Shown: piece by piece, positions 25,169 to 32,889 of the stretch | How positions within the stretch are numbered: the stretch's first letter is position 1 | Layout: every line of letters begins with the position of its first letter | NCBI GenBank assembly: GCA_031179845.1 | Contig: JAPSHM010000005.1 | Span: 1 to 36,790 of the forward strand | Source: Pedobacter sp. | Lineage (GTDB): Bacteria > Bacteroidota > Bacteroidia > Sphingobacteriales > Sphingobacteriaceae | Length of the DNA: 36,790 bases | Reading direction: 5' to 3' | The notes under the pieces: generated by a model | Told to the model about the DNA's origin: nothing | Databases searched by the model: none | Seen by the model: only the letters and a program-made list of their open reading frames with translations | Made by a program: the position numbers and the translations under genes

Positions 25169-26281
25169 TTACCAGTTCAGTTCACCTTTGATCATGCTGA
25201 TGAAATCATCAAAAAGATACCTTGAATCATGTGGGCCAGGAGAGGATTCCGGGTGGTATTGTACGGAGAATGCCTTTTTACCTTTTACACGAATTCCTTC
25301 GATCGACTGGTCGTTTAGATTAAGGTGCGTGATCTCAACCTTATCAGATTTTCTTACCTCGTCTGGAATTACTCCAAAACCATGGTTTTGAGAAGTTACT
25401 TCGCAGTGATTTTTAATGATATTTTTTACTGGATGATTCAAACCCCTGTGGCCATTAAACATTTTCATCGTTCCAATATCGTTGGCTTCAGCTAACAACT
25501 GATGGCCAAGACAGATGCCAAACATAGGTTTGTCTGCCGCTAAAACATTTTTAACCGTTTCAATAGCATAAGGCATCGCCGATGGATCGCCAGGACCGTT
25601 GGATATGAAATAACCATCAGCACCCCACTTATCCATTTCTTCGAAGCTTGTTTGCGCGGGAAATACCTGTACATAAGCATCTCTTCCATCAAAATTGCGA
25701 AGAATATTCTTTTTGATACCAAGGTCCAGTGCTGCAATTTTATAAGTTGCTTCTGGAGAGCCGTAGAAGTAAGGCGTTTTGGTCGACACCTGTGATGACA
25801 ATTCCAGACCGTCCATTGATGGTACCTGAGCCAACTTCTGCTTCAACTCTTCCAGGTCTGTGATCTCTGAAGAAATGATCGCATTCATTGCACCTTTGTG
25901 TCTGATGTGACGAACTAACGCACGGGTGTCAATGTCTGAGATGCCAACAATATTTTCATTTTGAAAATAATCCTGAATCGATTCAGAAGCTTCTTTCCTG
26001 CTATAACCAATGTTGTAATTTTTACAAACCAGACCAGCTATTTTAATGCTTTCTGATTCGGTCTCTTCTCTATGTATCCCGTAATTCCCTATGTGAGAAT
26101 TGGTGGTCACCATAATTTGACCAAAATAGGAGGGGTCAGTGAAAATTTCCTGATACCCTGTCATGCCAGTATTGAAACAGATCTCGCCTGTAGTGGTACC
26201 TATTTTTCCGGCAGCTTTACCATAATATACGGTGCCATCGGCAAGTAGCAGGATAGCTGGTAACTTGGTGTAATTAGTCAT
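25169..26281 (-). CDS. carA: Carbamoyl-phosphate synthase small subunit
   Basis: Glutamine amidotransferase subunit that feeds ammonia to CarB for carbamoyl phosphate, used in pyrimidine and arginine synthesis. The N-terminal CPSase_sm_chain domain (LLLADGTVYYGKAAG, TGMTGYQE, GVIS-like DTRALVRHIR) is followed by a class I GATase domain with oxyanion loop ISNGPGDPS, nucleophile Cys257 (GICLGHQ), and His343/Glu345 (QYHPESSPGP). At 370 aa it is full length. carB is not in the window. A -7 box lies ~120 bp upstream, implying a long leader. Confidence 0.97.
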   Translation of the reverse strand: MTNYTKLPAILLLADGTVYYGKAAGKIGTTTGEICFNTGMTGYQEIFTDPSYFGQIMVTTNSHIGNYGIHREETESESIKIAGLVCKNYNIGYSRKEASESIQDYFQNENIVGISDIDTRALVRHIRHKGAMNAIISSEITDLEELKQKLAQVPSMDGLELSSQVSTKTPYFYGSPEATYKIAALDLGIKKNILRNFDGRDAYVQVFPAQTSFEEMDKWGADGYFISNGPGDPSAMPYAIETVKNVLAADKPMFGICLGHQLLAEANDIGTMKMFNGHRGLNHPVKNIIKNHCEVTSQNHGFGVIPDEVRKSDKVEITHLNLNDQSIEGIRVKGKKAFSVQYHPESSPGPHDSRYLFDDFISMIKGELNW

Positions 26282-26375
26282 TGTATTTATAATGAGAAAT
26301 AATTGGTTTAAAAAAAGGGGAAAAAGGGGATTTGACTGCGGTTTTAATACCGTTTATGATTTTAACAAATGTGCT

Positions 26376-26434
26376 GTTAATTAACCCCTTCATTTCAGGG
26401 TACAAAGATAGGAGTTTAGCCGGTTTTTTTCAAG
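26376..26434 (-). promoter_or_regulatory. carA promoter and palindromes at the start of its leader
   Basis: On the minus strand CTTG, 20 bases, TATCTTTG (26403-26410). Transcription would begin near 26397. Directly downstream are CCCT/AGGG (26386-26400) and the perfect palindrome GTTAATTAAC (26376-26385). The ~115-nt leader also has CGGT/ACCG (26339-26352). Confidence 0.5.
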
Positions 26435-26505
26435 ATATTTTTTGAGTTTGTCAAATGGAGAATGTCACAAAAAGAATAAAAACTCTATATTCCAATTGTA
26501 AAACC

Positions 26506-26513
26506 TAATTTTG
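26506..26513 (+). promoter_or_regulatory. -7 element of panB
   Basis: TAATTTTG matches TAnnTTTG and ends 20 bases before the ATG at 26534. No clear -33 box is found at the expected distance. Confidence 0.45.
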
Positions 26514-26533
26514 CTTTAACAAATAACTAAATC

Positions 26534-27349
26534 ATGTCGGTAAACAAGGAAGTTAAAAGAATCACTACCCATATATTACAGGAAATGAAACAGCGAGGCG
26601 AGAAGATCTCTATGCTAACAGCATATGACTATTCTATGGCTACCATACTGGATGATGCCGGTTTGGATGTGCTGCTTGTAGGCGATTCTGCTTCCAATGT
26701 GATGGCCGGTCATGAAACAACGCTTCCCATTACGCTCGACCAAATGATCTATCATGCACAAGGTGTTGTGCGCGGTGCATCCCGTGCTTTTGTAGTAGTA
26801 GATTTACCTTTTGGCTCTTACCAGGGCAATTCAAAAGAAGCGCTGAATTCAGCGATTCGCATCATGAAAGAATCGGGCGCTCATGGAGTAAAGCTGGAAG
26901 GCGGTGCCGAAGTCGCAGATTCTATACAACGGATCATTACAGCAGGTATTCCAGTAATGGGACACCTCGGACTAACCCCGCAGTCTATCTATAAATTTGG
27001 CACCTATACGGTTAGGGCAAAGGGAGAAGAAGAGGCAGACAAATTGAAAAGTGACGCACTGGCGTTACAGGACGCCGGTTGCTTTGGAATCGTCCTGGAG
27101 AAAATCCCGGCTAAATTGGGTAAAGAAGTTTCCCAGAACCTACATGTTCCAACTATTGGAATTGGTGCAGGCCCCGATTGTGATGGGCAGGTTTTAGTGG
27201 TAAATGATATGATCGGTTTAACAAAAGGGTTTAAACCTCGTTTTTTACGTCAATACCTGGATCTATACGAAGGGATCAAAGGTGCTGCGGAAGCCTATAT
27301 CAGGGATGTGAAAGGAAATGACTTTCCAAATGAAAAAGAACAATATTAA
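26534..27349 (+). CDS. panB: 3-methyl-2-oxobutanoate hydroxymethyltransferase (ketopantoate synthase)
   Basis: Transfers a hydroxymethyl group from 5,10-methylene-THF to 2-oxoisovalerate, the first committed step to pantothenate and CoA. Family motifs run in order: [87 protein letters not shown]. The metal and substrate residues in these blocks are all present. At 271 aa it is full length. Its TAA overlaps the ATG of the pseudouridine synthase gene by one base (TAATG), so the two are probably translationally coupled. Confidence 0.97.
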   Translation: MSVNKEVKRITTHILQEMKQRGEKISMLTAYDYSMATILDDAGLDVLLVGDSASNVMAGHETTLPITLDQMIYHAQGVVRGASRAFVVVDLPFGSYQGNSKEALNSAIRIMKESGAHGVKLEGGAEVADSIQRIITAGIPVMGHLGLTPQSIYKFGTYTVRAKGEEEADKLKSDALALQDAGCFGIVLEKIPAKLGKEVSQNLHVPTIGIGAGPDCDGQVLVVNDMIGLTKGFKPRFLRQYLDLYEGIKGAAEAYIRDVKGNDFPNEKEQY

Positions 27350-28035
27350 TGCCGGTAACTGATAGGGATATACTTTACGAGGACAACCACCTGATCGCTG
27401 TAATGAAACGTGCGGGGGATATCGTTCAAATTGATGAAACGGGTGATGAGCCATTGGATGAACAGGTAAAAAAATACCTGGCGGTTAAATATGATAAGCC
27501 CAATAGTGCATTTCTAGGTGTTGTACACCGGCTGGATCGACCGGTAAGTGGCGTCATACTTTTTGCAAAGACCAGTAAGGCCCTGGAAAGGATGAATGCC
27601 ATGTTTAAAAACCGTGAAATAAAGAAAACATATTGGGCAGTAGTCCGGAATAAACCTGCAAAACCTTCTGGCACTTTGGTTCATTGGTTGATTAAGAATC
27701 CACAGAAAAACGTAGTTACGCCTTACAACACTGAGGTGCCAGGTAGTCAGCGTTCAGAATTGAGCTATAGACTTATTGCTGAATTAAACGGCTATTATCT
27801 TATTGAAGTGGATCCGCTAACCGGGCGTTCCCACCAAATCAGAGTTCAGCTTTCCACTTTGGGTTGTCCAATTGTGGGTGACAACAAGTATGGCTATCCC
27901 AGGGGTAGTCGGAAAGGCAGTATATGTCTGCATGCACGCCGCCTACAATTTATCCACCCGGTAAAAAAAGAACCTATTAACATCTTTGCAGAACTTCCAA
28001 TTGATGGGTTTTGGGAAAAGTTCGAGAGTTTTTAA
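27349..28035 (+). CDS. RluA-family pseudouridine synthase
   Basis: Converts uridine to pseudouridine in rRNA or tRNA. The catalytic Asp63 is in VVHRLDRPVSGVILFAKT; later blocks are KTYWAVV, TGRSHQIRVQLSTLGCPIVGDNKYG and LHARRLQF. It has no N-terminal S4 domain, so it is a short RluA/TruC-type enzyme (228 aa), and the exact target base cannot be assigned. It starts on the panB stop (TAATG), a coupling with no obvious metabolic reason. It converges on the lipoprotein gene with a 12-bp gap. Confidence 0.92.
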   Translation: MPVTDRDILYEDNHLIAVMKRAGDIVQIDETGDEPLDEQVKKYLAVKYDKPNSAFLGVVHRLDRPVSGVILFAKTSKALERMNAMFKNREIKKTYWAVVRNKPAKPSGTLVHWLIKNPQKNVVTPYNTEVPGSQRSELSYRLIAELNGYYLIEVDPLTGRSHQIRVQLSTLGCPIVGDNKYGYPRGSRKGSICLHARRLQFIHPVKKEPINIFAELPIDGFWEKFESF

Positions 28036-28047
28036 TTAATTGCCTGA

Positions 28048-28536
28048 TTATTTACAAGATGTCTTAACAAACATCATTGTTGGATTAAACTTCAAAGCCG
28101 AACGGTCTTTAAATACCATTTTACCCTGTTTTTCTATTACCTCACCCGTACCTTCATAGATATTTCCATCGTCTTTCTTCACAAAAATCACCTCCCTCAC
28201 CGATCTCAGGCCTTCTGAGTCGAAGATATATTCTGCAATGATGGTGTCACCTTTTAATTCTCCAGCAATTTTACCAGTGTTGCTATCCTTCTCGAAGAAT
28301 TTGTAAGCCAGTAGTCCTGTAAGTTCTTCGCCAGCTATATTTAGTTCCAAAGTTGCAGTGTCCCTGTTTTTAGTGTAGATATAACAATTCGGACCGACTT
28401 CTTTAGGTGTCGCTGCTGTAAATGTGGTGTCGACCGCTATTACGCTTGTGCTATCACCTGTTTTTGTTTTGGGCTCACTGGTACAGGATGCGGTAATAAT
28501 GATCAGCAAAGCTGACGTTGCAAGGGATAGTTTCAT
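28048..28536 (-). CDS. Hypothetical lipoprotein
   Basis: Unknown secreted lipoprotein of 162 aa from ATG 28536. The signal MKLSLATSALLIIITASC ends in a lipobox with Cys18, followed by a Thr/Ser/Lys-rich linker and a beta-rich domain (CYIYTKNRDTATLELNIAGEELTGLLAYKFFEKD, GKIAGELKGDTIIAEYIFDSEG). It resembles the small beta-barrel lipoproteins common in Bacteroidota but I cannot name a family. The track's start 28557 is a TTG before the signal peptide and is rejected. It is divergent from the histidine kinase gene. Confidence 0.75.
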   Translation of the reverse strand: MKLSLATSALLIIITASCTSEPKTKTGDSTSVIAVDTTFTAATPKEVGPNCYIYTKNRDTATLELNIAGEELTGLLAYKFFEKDSNTGKIAGELKGDTIIAEYIFDSEGLRSVREVIFVKKDDGNIYEGTGEVIEKQGKMVFKDRSALKFNPTMMFVKTSCK

Positions 28537-28701
28537 ATAATTGTTCTTCTTCTGCAAGTTAACAATAGTTTGGACAGATTGTTTAACCGGCTGCGTAAAA
28601 AGCGTGCTAAAAACAAGTATATCGCCGCTGTATTTAGGTAGTTACCGCAGGCTTGGTTAATTGTAAACTTGCTATCTTTCACCAAATAGAATTATAAGAT
28701 A

Positions 28702-30339
28702 ATGGATCTAAAAATGCTATGGAAAATAGAGAACGATCACAAAACCAGTGTGGTTGCGCTTAGTAATGCAACTGAAATTGCGGCCACACAGCACCACTGC
28801 AAGGAGTACATGTTAATCAGTTCGGATCGCTCAGTTGGTACAGAAGTATTACACGCTCACGGTCTTCGCGACGTTTCGGCAATACTTGAGGAAAACCAAA
28901 AGAAATCCGATCTGCTACTGGATCTCGAAAAAAGCGAAGCCCGGTTGAGGATGGCAATTGCTTCTGCAAGTTTGGGTACCTGGGATTGGGATCCGTCAAC
29001 AAATAGTCTATATGCTTCAGATGAATGTAAGAAGATTCATGGTCTTCATTTTTGGCAGTTAGTTGATCTTGATGCTTTCGAAAGTTGTGTCCATCCGGAT
29101 GACAGACTTTATGTACATCAGGAAATACAGAAGTCATTGATACGAAACAGCGACAAACAATACAGTATCATTTACCGCATTATACGGTTTAATGATTATA
29201 CCGTTAGATGGGTCAAAGTACAAGGCAAGATCTATATAGACGATGAGGGAATGATCAAAAGGTTTATTGGTACGGTAATGGACGTGACGGATCTGAAGGA
29301 AGCAGAGGGGAAAAGCGCAAAACTGGCCGCAATTATTGAATCCAGCGACGATGCCATCATGAGCAATACGCTTGATGGAGTTATTACAAGTTGGAACAAC
29401 TCCGCCGAAAGGATCTTTGGCTATAAAGCGGAAGAAGTAATTGGGCAGACGATTTTGCGATTAATTCCGTACGACCGCCAGCACGAAGAAGCCTATATAG
29501 TTTCGAGGCTTAAGAAAGGTGAGCGGGTGGAGCATTTTGAAACCAAGAGATTAACCAGATCTGGAAAATTGTTAGATATCTCCCTCACTATTTCGCCGAT
29601 CAAGGACCCGCACGGCGCCATCATTGGCCTGTCAAAAGTAGCCCGGGATATCAGCGAGAAAAAACAAGAAGAGCAAAGAAAAAACGACTTTGTTGCTATG
29701 GTCAGCCATGAACTGAAAACACCATTGACCTCTATATCAGCCTATCTTCAGTTGCTGGCAAGGAGAGACACAGATGAACACAATAGAAATACCATACTTA
29801 GGGCTCAGGGACAGACTAAGAAAATGATAGCGATGATCCAGGATTTCCTAAATGTTGCCAGGCTGGAAGAAGGCCGGATGCAGATTAATAAGGAAGTATT
29901 TGCATTACAGCCGCTAATGGAGGAAATTGCAAAAGATGCGGAATTTTTAACAACAAGGCATGCTATAAGTCTGCTGGATTGTCAGGGGATAACGTTGAAT
30001 GCAGATCGGGATAAATTGGGTCAGGTATTGACAAACCTTCTAAGTAATGCGATTAAGTATTCTCCTAACGGAGGTTCCATTGCAATAGGTTGTGAGAAGC
30101 ATAATGGAAAGGTTAAGATCTTTGTAACTGATCAAGGTATAGGGATCAGTAAAGTACATCAGCAACGACTTTTCGAGCGATTCTACAGAGTGAAGGATGA
30201 GCGCATGAAAACCATTTCGGGATTTGGCATAGGGCTTTACCTCGTTTCAGAAATTTTGCGGTATCACAACAGTAAAATAGAAGTAGAAAGCAAAGAAGGG
30301 TTAGGCTCAACATTCCACTTCTGCCTGGCGGTAAATTGA
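28702..30339 (+). CDS. Soluble PAS-PAS hybrid-less sensor histidine kinase
   Basis: Two-component kinase without membrane spans, so it senses a cytosolic signal. An N-terminal ~75 residues of unknown type end in a short coiled region. PAS domain 1 is at ~80-200 (GTWDWDPSTNSLYAS, HPDDR, GTVMDVTDLKEAE) and PAS 2 at ~205-320 (IIESSDDAIMSNTLDGVITSWN, GLSKVARDISEKK). The HisKA domain carries His336 in MVSHELKTPLTS, and the ATPase has N-box NLLSNAIKYSP, G1 DQGIGIS, F-box LFERFYRV and G2 GFGIGLYL. No response regulator is adjacent, so it is an orphan. At 545 aa it looks complete. Confidence 0.92.
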   Translation: MDLKMLWKIENDHKTSVVALSNATEIAATQHHCKEYMLISSDRSVGTEVLHAHGLRDVSAILEENQKKSDLLLDLEKSEARLRMAIASASLGTWDWDPSTNSLYASDECKKIHGLHFWQLVDLDAFESCVHPDDRLYVHQEIQKSLIRNSDKQYSIIYRIIRFNDYTVRWVKVQGKIYIDDEGMIKRFIGTVMDVTDLKEAEGKSAKLAAIIESSDDAIMSNTLDGVITSWNNSAERIFGYKAEEVIGQTILRLIPYDRQHEEAYIVSRLKKGERVEHFETKRLTRSGKLLDISLTISPIKDPHGAIIGLSKVARDISEKKQEEQRKNDFVAMVSHELKTPLTSISAYLQLLARRDTDEHNRNTILRAQGQTKKMIAMIQDFLNVARLEEGRMQINKEVFALQPLMEEIAKDAEFLTTRHAISLLDCQGITLNADRDKLGQVLTNLLSNAIKYSPNGGSIAIGCEKHNGKVKIFVTDQGIGISKVHQQRLFERFYRVKDERMKTISGFGIGLYLVSEILRYHNSKIEVESKEGLGSTFHFCLAVN

Positions 30340-30408
30340 AGGGCATCTAATGCAAACAAATTCTCTTGATAGGCTGCTTTAGCATTTCTTGTATCTAAGA
30401 TATTGTGT

Positions 30409-30416
30409 TAGTTTTG
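30409..30416 (+). promoter_or_regulatory. -7 element of the HPP gene
   Basis: TAGTTTTG matches TAnnTTTG, 19 bases before ATG 30436. A CTTG lies upstream at 30388-30391 with a 17-base spacer. It overlaps the inverted repeat TTTGCA-tcaat-TGCAAA (30413-30429). Confidence 0.45.
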
Positions 30417-30435
30417 CATCAATTGCAAATTGACG

Positions 30436-31008
30436 ATGCCTAGAAAAATCATTAGAAAACAATATCGTAGAGCGCGATATATACTATACAGGGAAACATT
30501 AATTGACGCAAAAGAACACATACTCACCTTTTTTGGTTCTTTTGTTGGTGTTGGATTAATTGGATTGTTAAATAGCAAATATCTTATTGCCAGTGACAAC
30601 CTGTTTCTTATCGGCTCCTTCGGAGCTTCGTCGGTTCTGGTATACGGCCTTATCAATAGCCCGCTTGCTCAACCTCGCAACCTTATAGGCGGTCACGTCA
30701 TTTGTGCAATAATAGGTGTTAGCGTTTTTAAGTTATTTTCCGAGGAACTCTGGTTTGCCTGCGCCTTGGCGGTATCGTTATCTATTGTGGCTATGCAGAT
30801 TACCAAAACACTACATCCACCGGGTGGGGCAACCGCTTTAATTGCGGTTACCGGTGGCGATAAAATAAAAGATCTGGGCTATTTCTATGTGTTATCGCCT
30901 GTGCTATCCGGAGTCTTGATTTTATTTGCGGTAGCACTGGTGTTTAACAATTTAAGACACCGGAGGTATCCGGCAAAAACGGCTTATCGACGAAAGGCTC
31001 GATTGTGA
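30436..31008 (+). CDS. HPP-family membrane protein
   Basis: Inner-membrane protein of the HPP family, four spans, named for the His-Pro-Pro motif seen here in KTLHPPGGATALIAVTGG. The other signature, SPLAQPRNLIGGH, is also present, as is FGSFVGVGLIGLL for the first span. Plant and cyanobacterial relatives transport nitrite across membranes; the bacterial role is uncertain. The start is ATG 30436 (MPRKIIRKQYRRARY); the track's TTG 30430 lies two codons earlier. It is probably transcribed alone. The C-terminus is basic and cytosolic. Confidence 0.88.
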   Translation: MPRKIIRKQYRRARYILYRETLIDAKEHILTFFGSFVGVGLIGLLNSKYLIASDNLFLIGSFGASSVLVYGLINSPLAQPRNLIGGHVICAIIGVSVFKLFSEELWFACALAVSLSIVAMQITKTLHPPGGATALIAVTGGDKIKDLGYFYVLSPVLSGVLILFAVALVFNNLRHRRYPAKTAYRRKARL

Positions 31009-31080
31009 TCGGGACTACAGCAACCGTTTCTATTCGGGTTAAGAGTTTTTACAGCCCGTTACGATTGATCAGCTGGGTTT

Positions 31081-31821
31081 TTAGAGGGCCATTTGCTTCA
31101 AACCCATGGCATATTCGATTCCGCCCAGAATGTGTTTTATAAAAAGTGGATCAGAAAAAGATTCGTCAACATGACCAAGCGCCGTATAAAACGCGCGTCC
31201 ACCATCAAAGGCATGATACCAGGACATTGGGTGATTGTCTCCATTTTCACCGCCTTTGTAACTATTTTCGTCTATCTTAATCAACACGTTCAGGTCCTTA
31301 CTGATCTCTTTGAAGTTGTACCATTCGTCTTTTCTTTTCCAGACTTCCGGTAAATGTTTTGTCGCAATGGTATTGCTATTGACCACATTCAAAATAGCCT
31401 CTTGTTGGGCCGGGTGATTGATAAACCAGGCTCCAGCCAGCTTGCCATACCATGGCCAGCCATATTCAGTATCTGTAGCTGCATGAATCCCTGCATATCC
31501 ACCACCAGACCGGATGTACTTTTCGAAGGCGCTTTGCTGTTCTTCATTGAATACGTCACCAGTGGTACCCAAAAATATAATAGCAGCGTATTTTTTAAGG
31601 TTTTTGGTGTTGAACAAAGCAGCATTTTTTGTAGTATCCACTTCAAATCCATTCTCTATTCCAAGTTTCTGAATCGCGGCAATGCCTGCAGGGATAGAAG
31701 TATGATAAAAACCTGCAGTCTTTGAGAAAACAAGAACTCTTTTCTTTTTTGCGGCTACTGGGTTAATAAAAAATAAGGTCAGTAAGACAGTGCAAAATAA
31801 GTACAATATTTTTTTAGGCAT
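31081..31821 (-). CDS. ThuA-like secreted protein
   Basis: Secreted protein with a ThuA domain, a class I glutamine-amidotransferase-like fold common in Bacteroidota sugar and polysaccharide loci. The signal is MPKKILYLFCTVLLTLFFINPVAA. The domain shows VLVFSKTAGFYHTSIPAGI, YAAIIFLGTTGDVFN, GGGYAGIHAATDTEYGWPWYGKLAGAWF and NHPMSWYHAFDGGRAFYTALGHVDES. It lacks the catalytic Cys of true GATases, as usual for ThuA. A -7 box (TAGCTTTG, minus, 31835-31842) is so close that ATG 31827 would be almost leaderless; ATG 31821 is preferred but both fit. No glycan genes are nearby. Confidence 0.85.
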   Translation of the reverse strand: MPKKILYLFCTVLLTLFFINPVAAKKKRVLVFSKTAGFYHTSIPAGIAAIQKLGIENGFEVDTTKNAALFNTKNLKKYAAIIFLGTTGDVFNEEQQSAFEKYIRSGGGYAGIHAATDTEYGWPWYGKLAGAWFINHPAQQEAILNVVNSNTIATKHLPEVWKRKDEWYNFKEISKDLNVLIKIDENSYKGGENGDNHPMSWYHAFDGGRAFYTALGHVDESFSDPLFIKHILGGIEYAMGLKQMAL

Positions 31822-31895
31822 GATCATATATTTTCAAAGCTAAGATAATAAATAATACGTTCCTTGATGAATACTCCCTTGAGAAAACCCTTACA

Positions 31896-32252
31896 TTACT
31901 TTGCGTCAGAGTTTTTGATCAGCAAAAATTCATCGTTATTTAACGCTCTGAAACCATAATCATAGCAAAAGCTGTATGATTCTCCTTTTTGGTTTTGATA
32001 GGTATGGGTATGAAAGTGGAGGGCAAATCCGGCAATCAGTAATTCTACACGAGTTAATTTTGTCTCCCCATTCAAGATACAATTATGCAGAATATTTCGG
32101 TTTCGTTTCAAAACTTGATTAACTGACTTAACGATATTGTTGGATTCAGCCTTGATCTGATTGTTGAAATTACTCCTGCACTGATCATTACAAAATTTTT
32201 TGTCAATTCTTCCAAATAGTGGATTCCTGCAGTCAAAACATATACGATCCAT
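31896..32252 (-). CDS. Small zinc-ribbon-like hypothetical protein
   Basis: A 118-aa protein with an N-terminal metal-binding-like motif, CFDCRNPLFGRIDKKFCNDQCRSNFNN (CxxC...CxxxC), followed by a helical middle (IVKSVNQVLKRNRNILHNCIL) and a C-terminal beta part ending YDYGFRALNNDEFLLIKNS. No family name can be given with confidence. The motif suggests nucleic-acid or protein contact. It is divergent from the ssb gene with ~275 bp between them, and a -7-like TACCTTTA (minus, 32267-32274) precedes it. Confidence 0.65.
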   Translation of the reverse strand: MDRICFDCRNPLFGRIDKKFCNDQCRSNFNNQIKAESNNIVKSVNQVLKRNRNILHNCILNGETKLTRVELLIAGFALHFHTHTYQNQKGESYSFCYDYGFRALNNDEFLLIKNSDAK

Positions 32253-32401
32253 CGCTAAAATTGCTTTTAAAGGTACAAGTGAAATGTGATGGCACTTAAT
32301 TAAATGCGGTTAGTGCTAAGTTATATTAAACTCAAATGTAATTGGTTAAAAATGTTTGTCGCTCTCTTTCTATCGTGAATGGAAAATAAGATCAGTTAGT
32401 T

Positions 32402-32433
32402 TACCCGGATATAAACGGATATATCCGGGTAAT
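32402..32433. promoter_or_regulatory. Perfect 13-bp inverted repeat upstream of ssb, candidate operator
   Basis: TTACCCGGATATA (32402-32414), six bases, TATATCCGGGTAA (32421-32433). CGGATATA also occurs as a direct repeat at 32407 and 32417, exactly 10 bp apart, and CGGATATATCCG (32417-32428) is itself a perfect palindrome. No T-run follows, so an operator is more likely than a terminator. It lies ~95 bp before the ssb ATG. Confidence 0.65.
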
Positions 32434-32528
32434 AAAGGGGTAAATGTGCCGATCCTTATCACATTTGTCTCGTTGGCTAAAGAACATATTAGTGTTGCCG
32501 ATTAAGTAGTAACTATTATATCAAAAAA

Positions 32529-32879
32529 ATGGAAAATGTAAAGAACAGTGTTCGCTTAACAGGATTTGCAGGTGCTGACCCGGTAATTATCACTTTTGCA
32601 AATGAAAAAAGAATGGCGCGGATCAGTATTGCGGTGAATGAATACTATAAAAATAACGCCGGGGAACCCATTGATCAAACCCAATGGTTTAGTTTGGTTT
32701 TTTGGAACAGGAAGGTCGAGTTGGTGGAGCACGTGGTCAAAAAAGGCACCCGGTTTAGCATTGAAGGGAAGCTCAACATGCAAAGCTATACCGATAAAAA
32801 AGGGGAGCAGCGATATACCACCGAAATCGTTGTGAATACAATAGCGTTGTTTGACAGCGCGGAAGAAAATCCAAAGTAA
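32529..32879 (+). CDS. ssb: Single-stranded DNA-binding protein, short form
   Basis: OB-fold protein that binds single-stranded DNA in replication, repair or recombination. The N-terminal strand is NSVRLTGFAGADP; later blocks are RMARISIAVNEYY, TQWFSLVFWNRKVELVEHVVKKGTRFSIEGKLNMQSYTDKKGEQRYTTEIVV. Length is 116 aa. It ends DSAEENPK and has neither the flexible linker nor the acidic tip (DDDIPF-type) used to recruit partner proteins, so this may be an accessory paralogue rather than the main SSB. It stands alone and converges on the TonB-receptor gene with a 10-bp gap. A weak promoter (TAGTGTTG near 32495) lies upstream. Confidence 0.9.
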   Translation: MENVKNSVRLTGFAGADPVIITFANEKRMARISIAVNEYYKNNAGEPIDQTQWFSLVFWNRKVELVEHVVKKGTRFSIEGKLNMQSYTDKKGEQRYTTEIVVNTIALFDSAEENPK

Positions 32880-32889
32880 TTGTCTGCTA

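Noticed and set aside
25047-25391. 114-aa plus-strand ORF across the carA 3' end and the inverted repeat
   Set aside because: Antisense to carA catalytic C-terminus and runs through a hairpin; no protein-like pattern.
28817-29137. 106-aa minus-strand ORF opposite the histidine kinase
   Set aside because: Shadow of the PAS-coding region.
31354-31725. 123-aa plus-strand ORF opposite the ThuA-like gene
   Set aside because: Antisense shadow; the minus-strand frame has clear ThuA motifs and a signal peptide.
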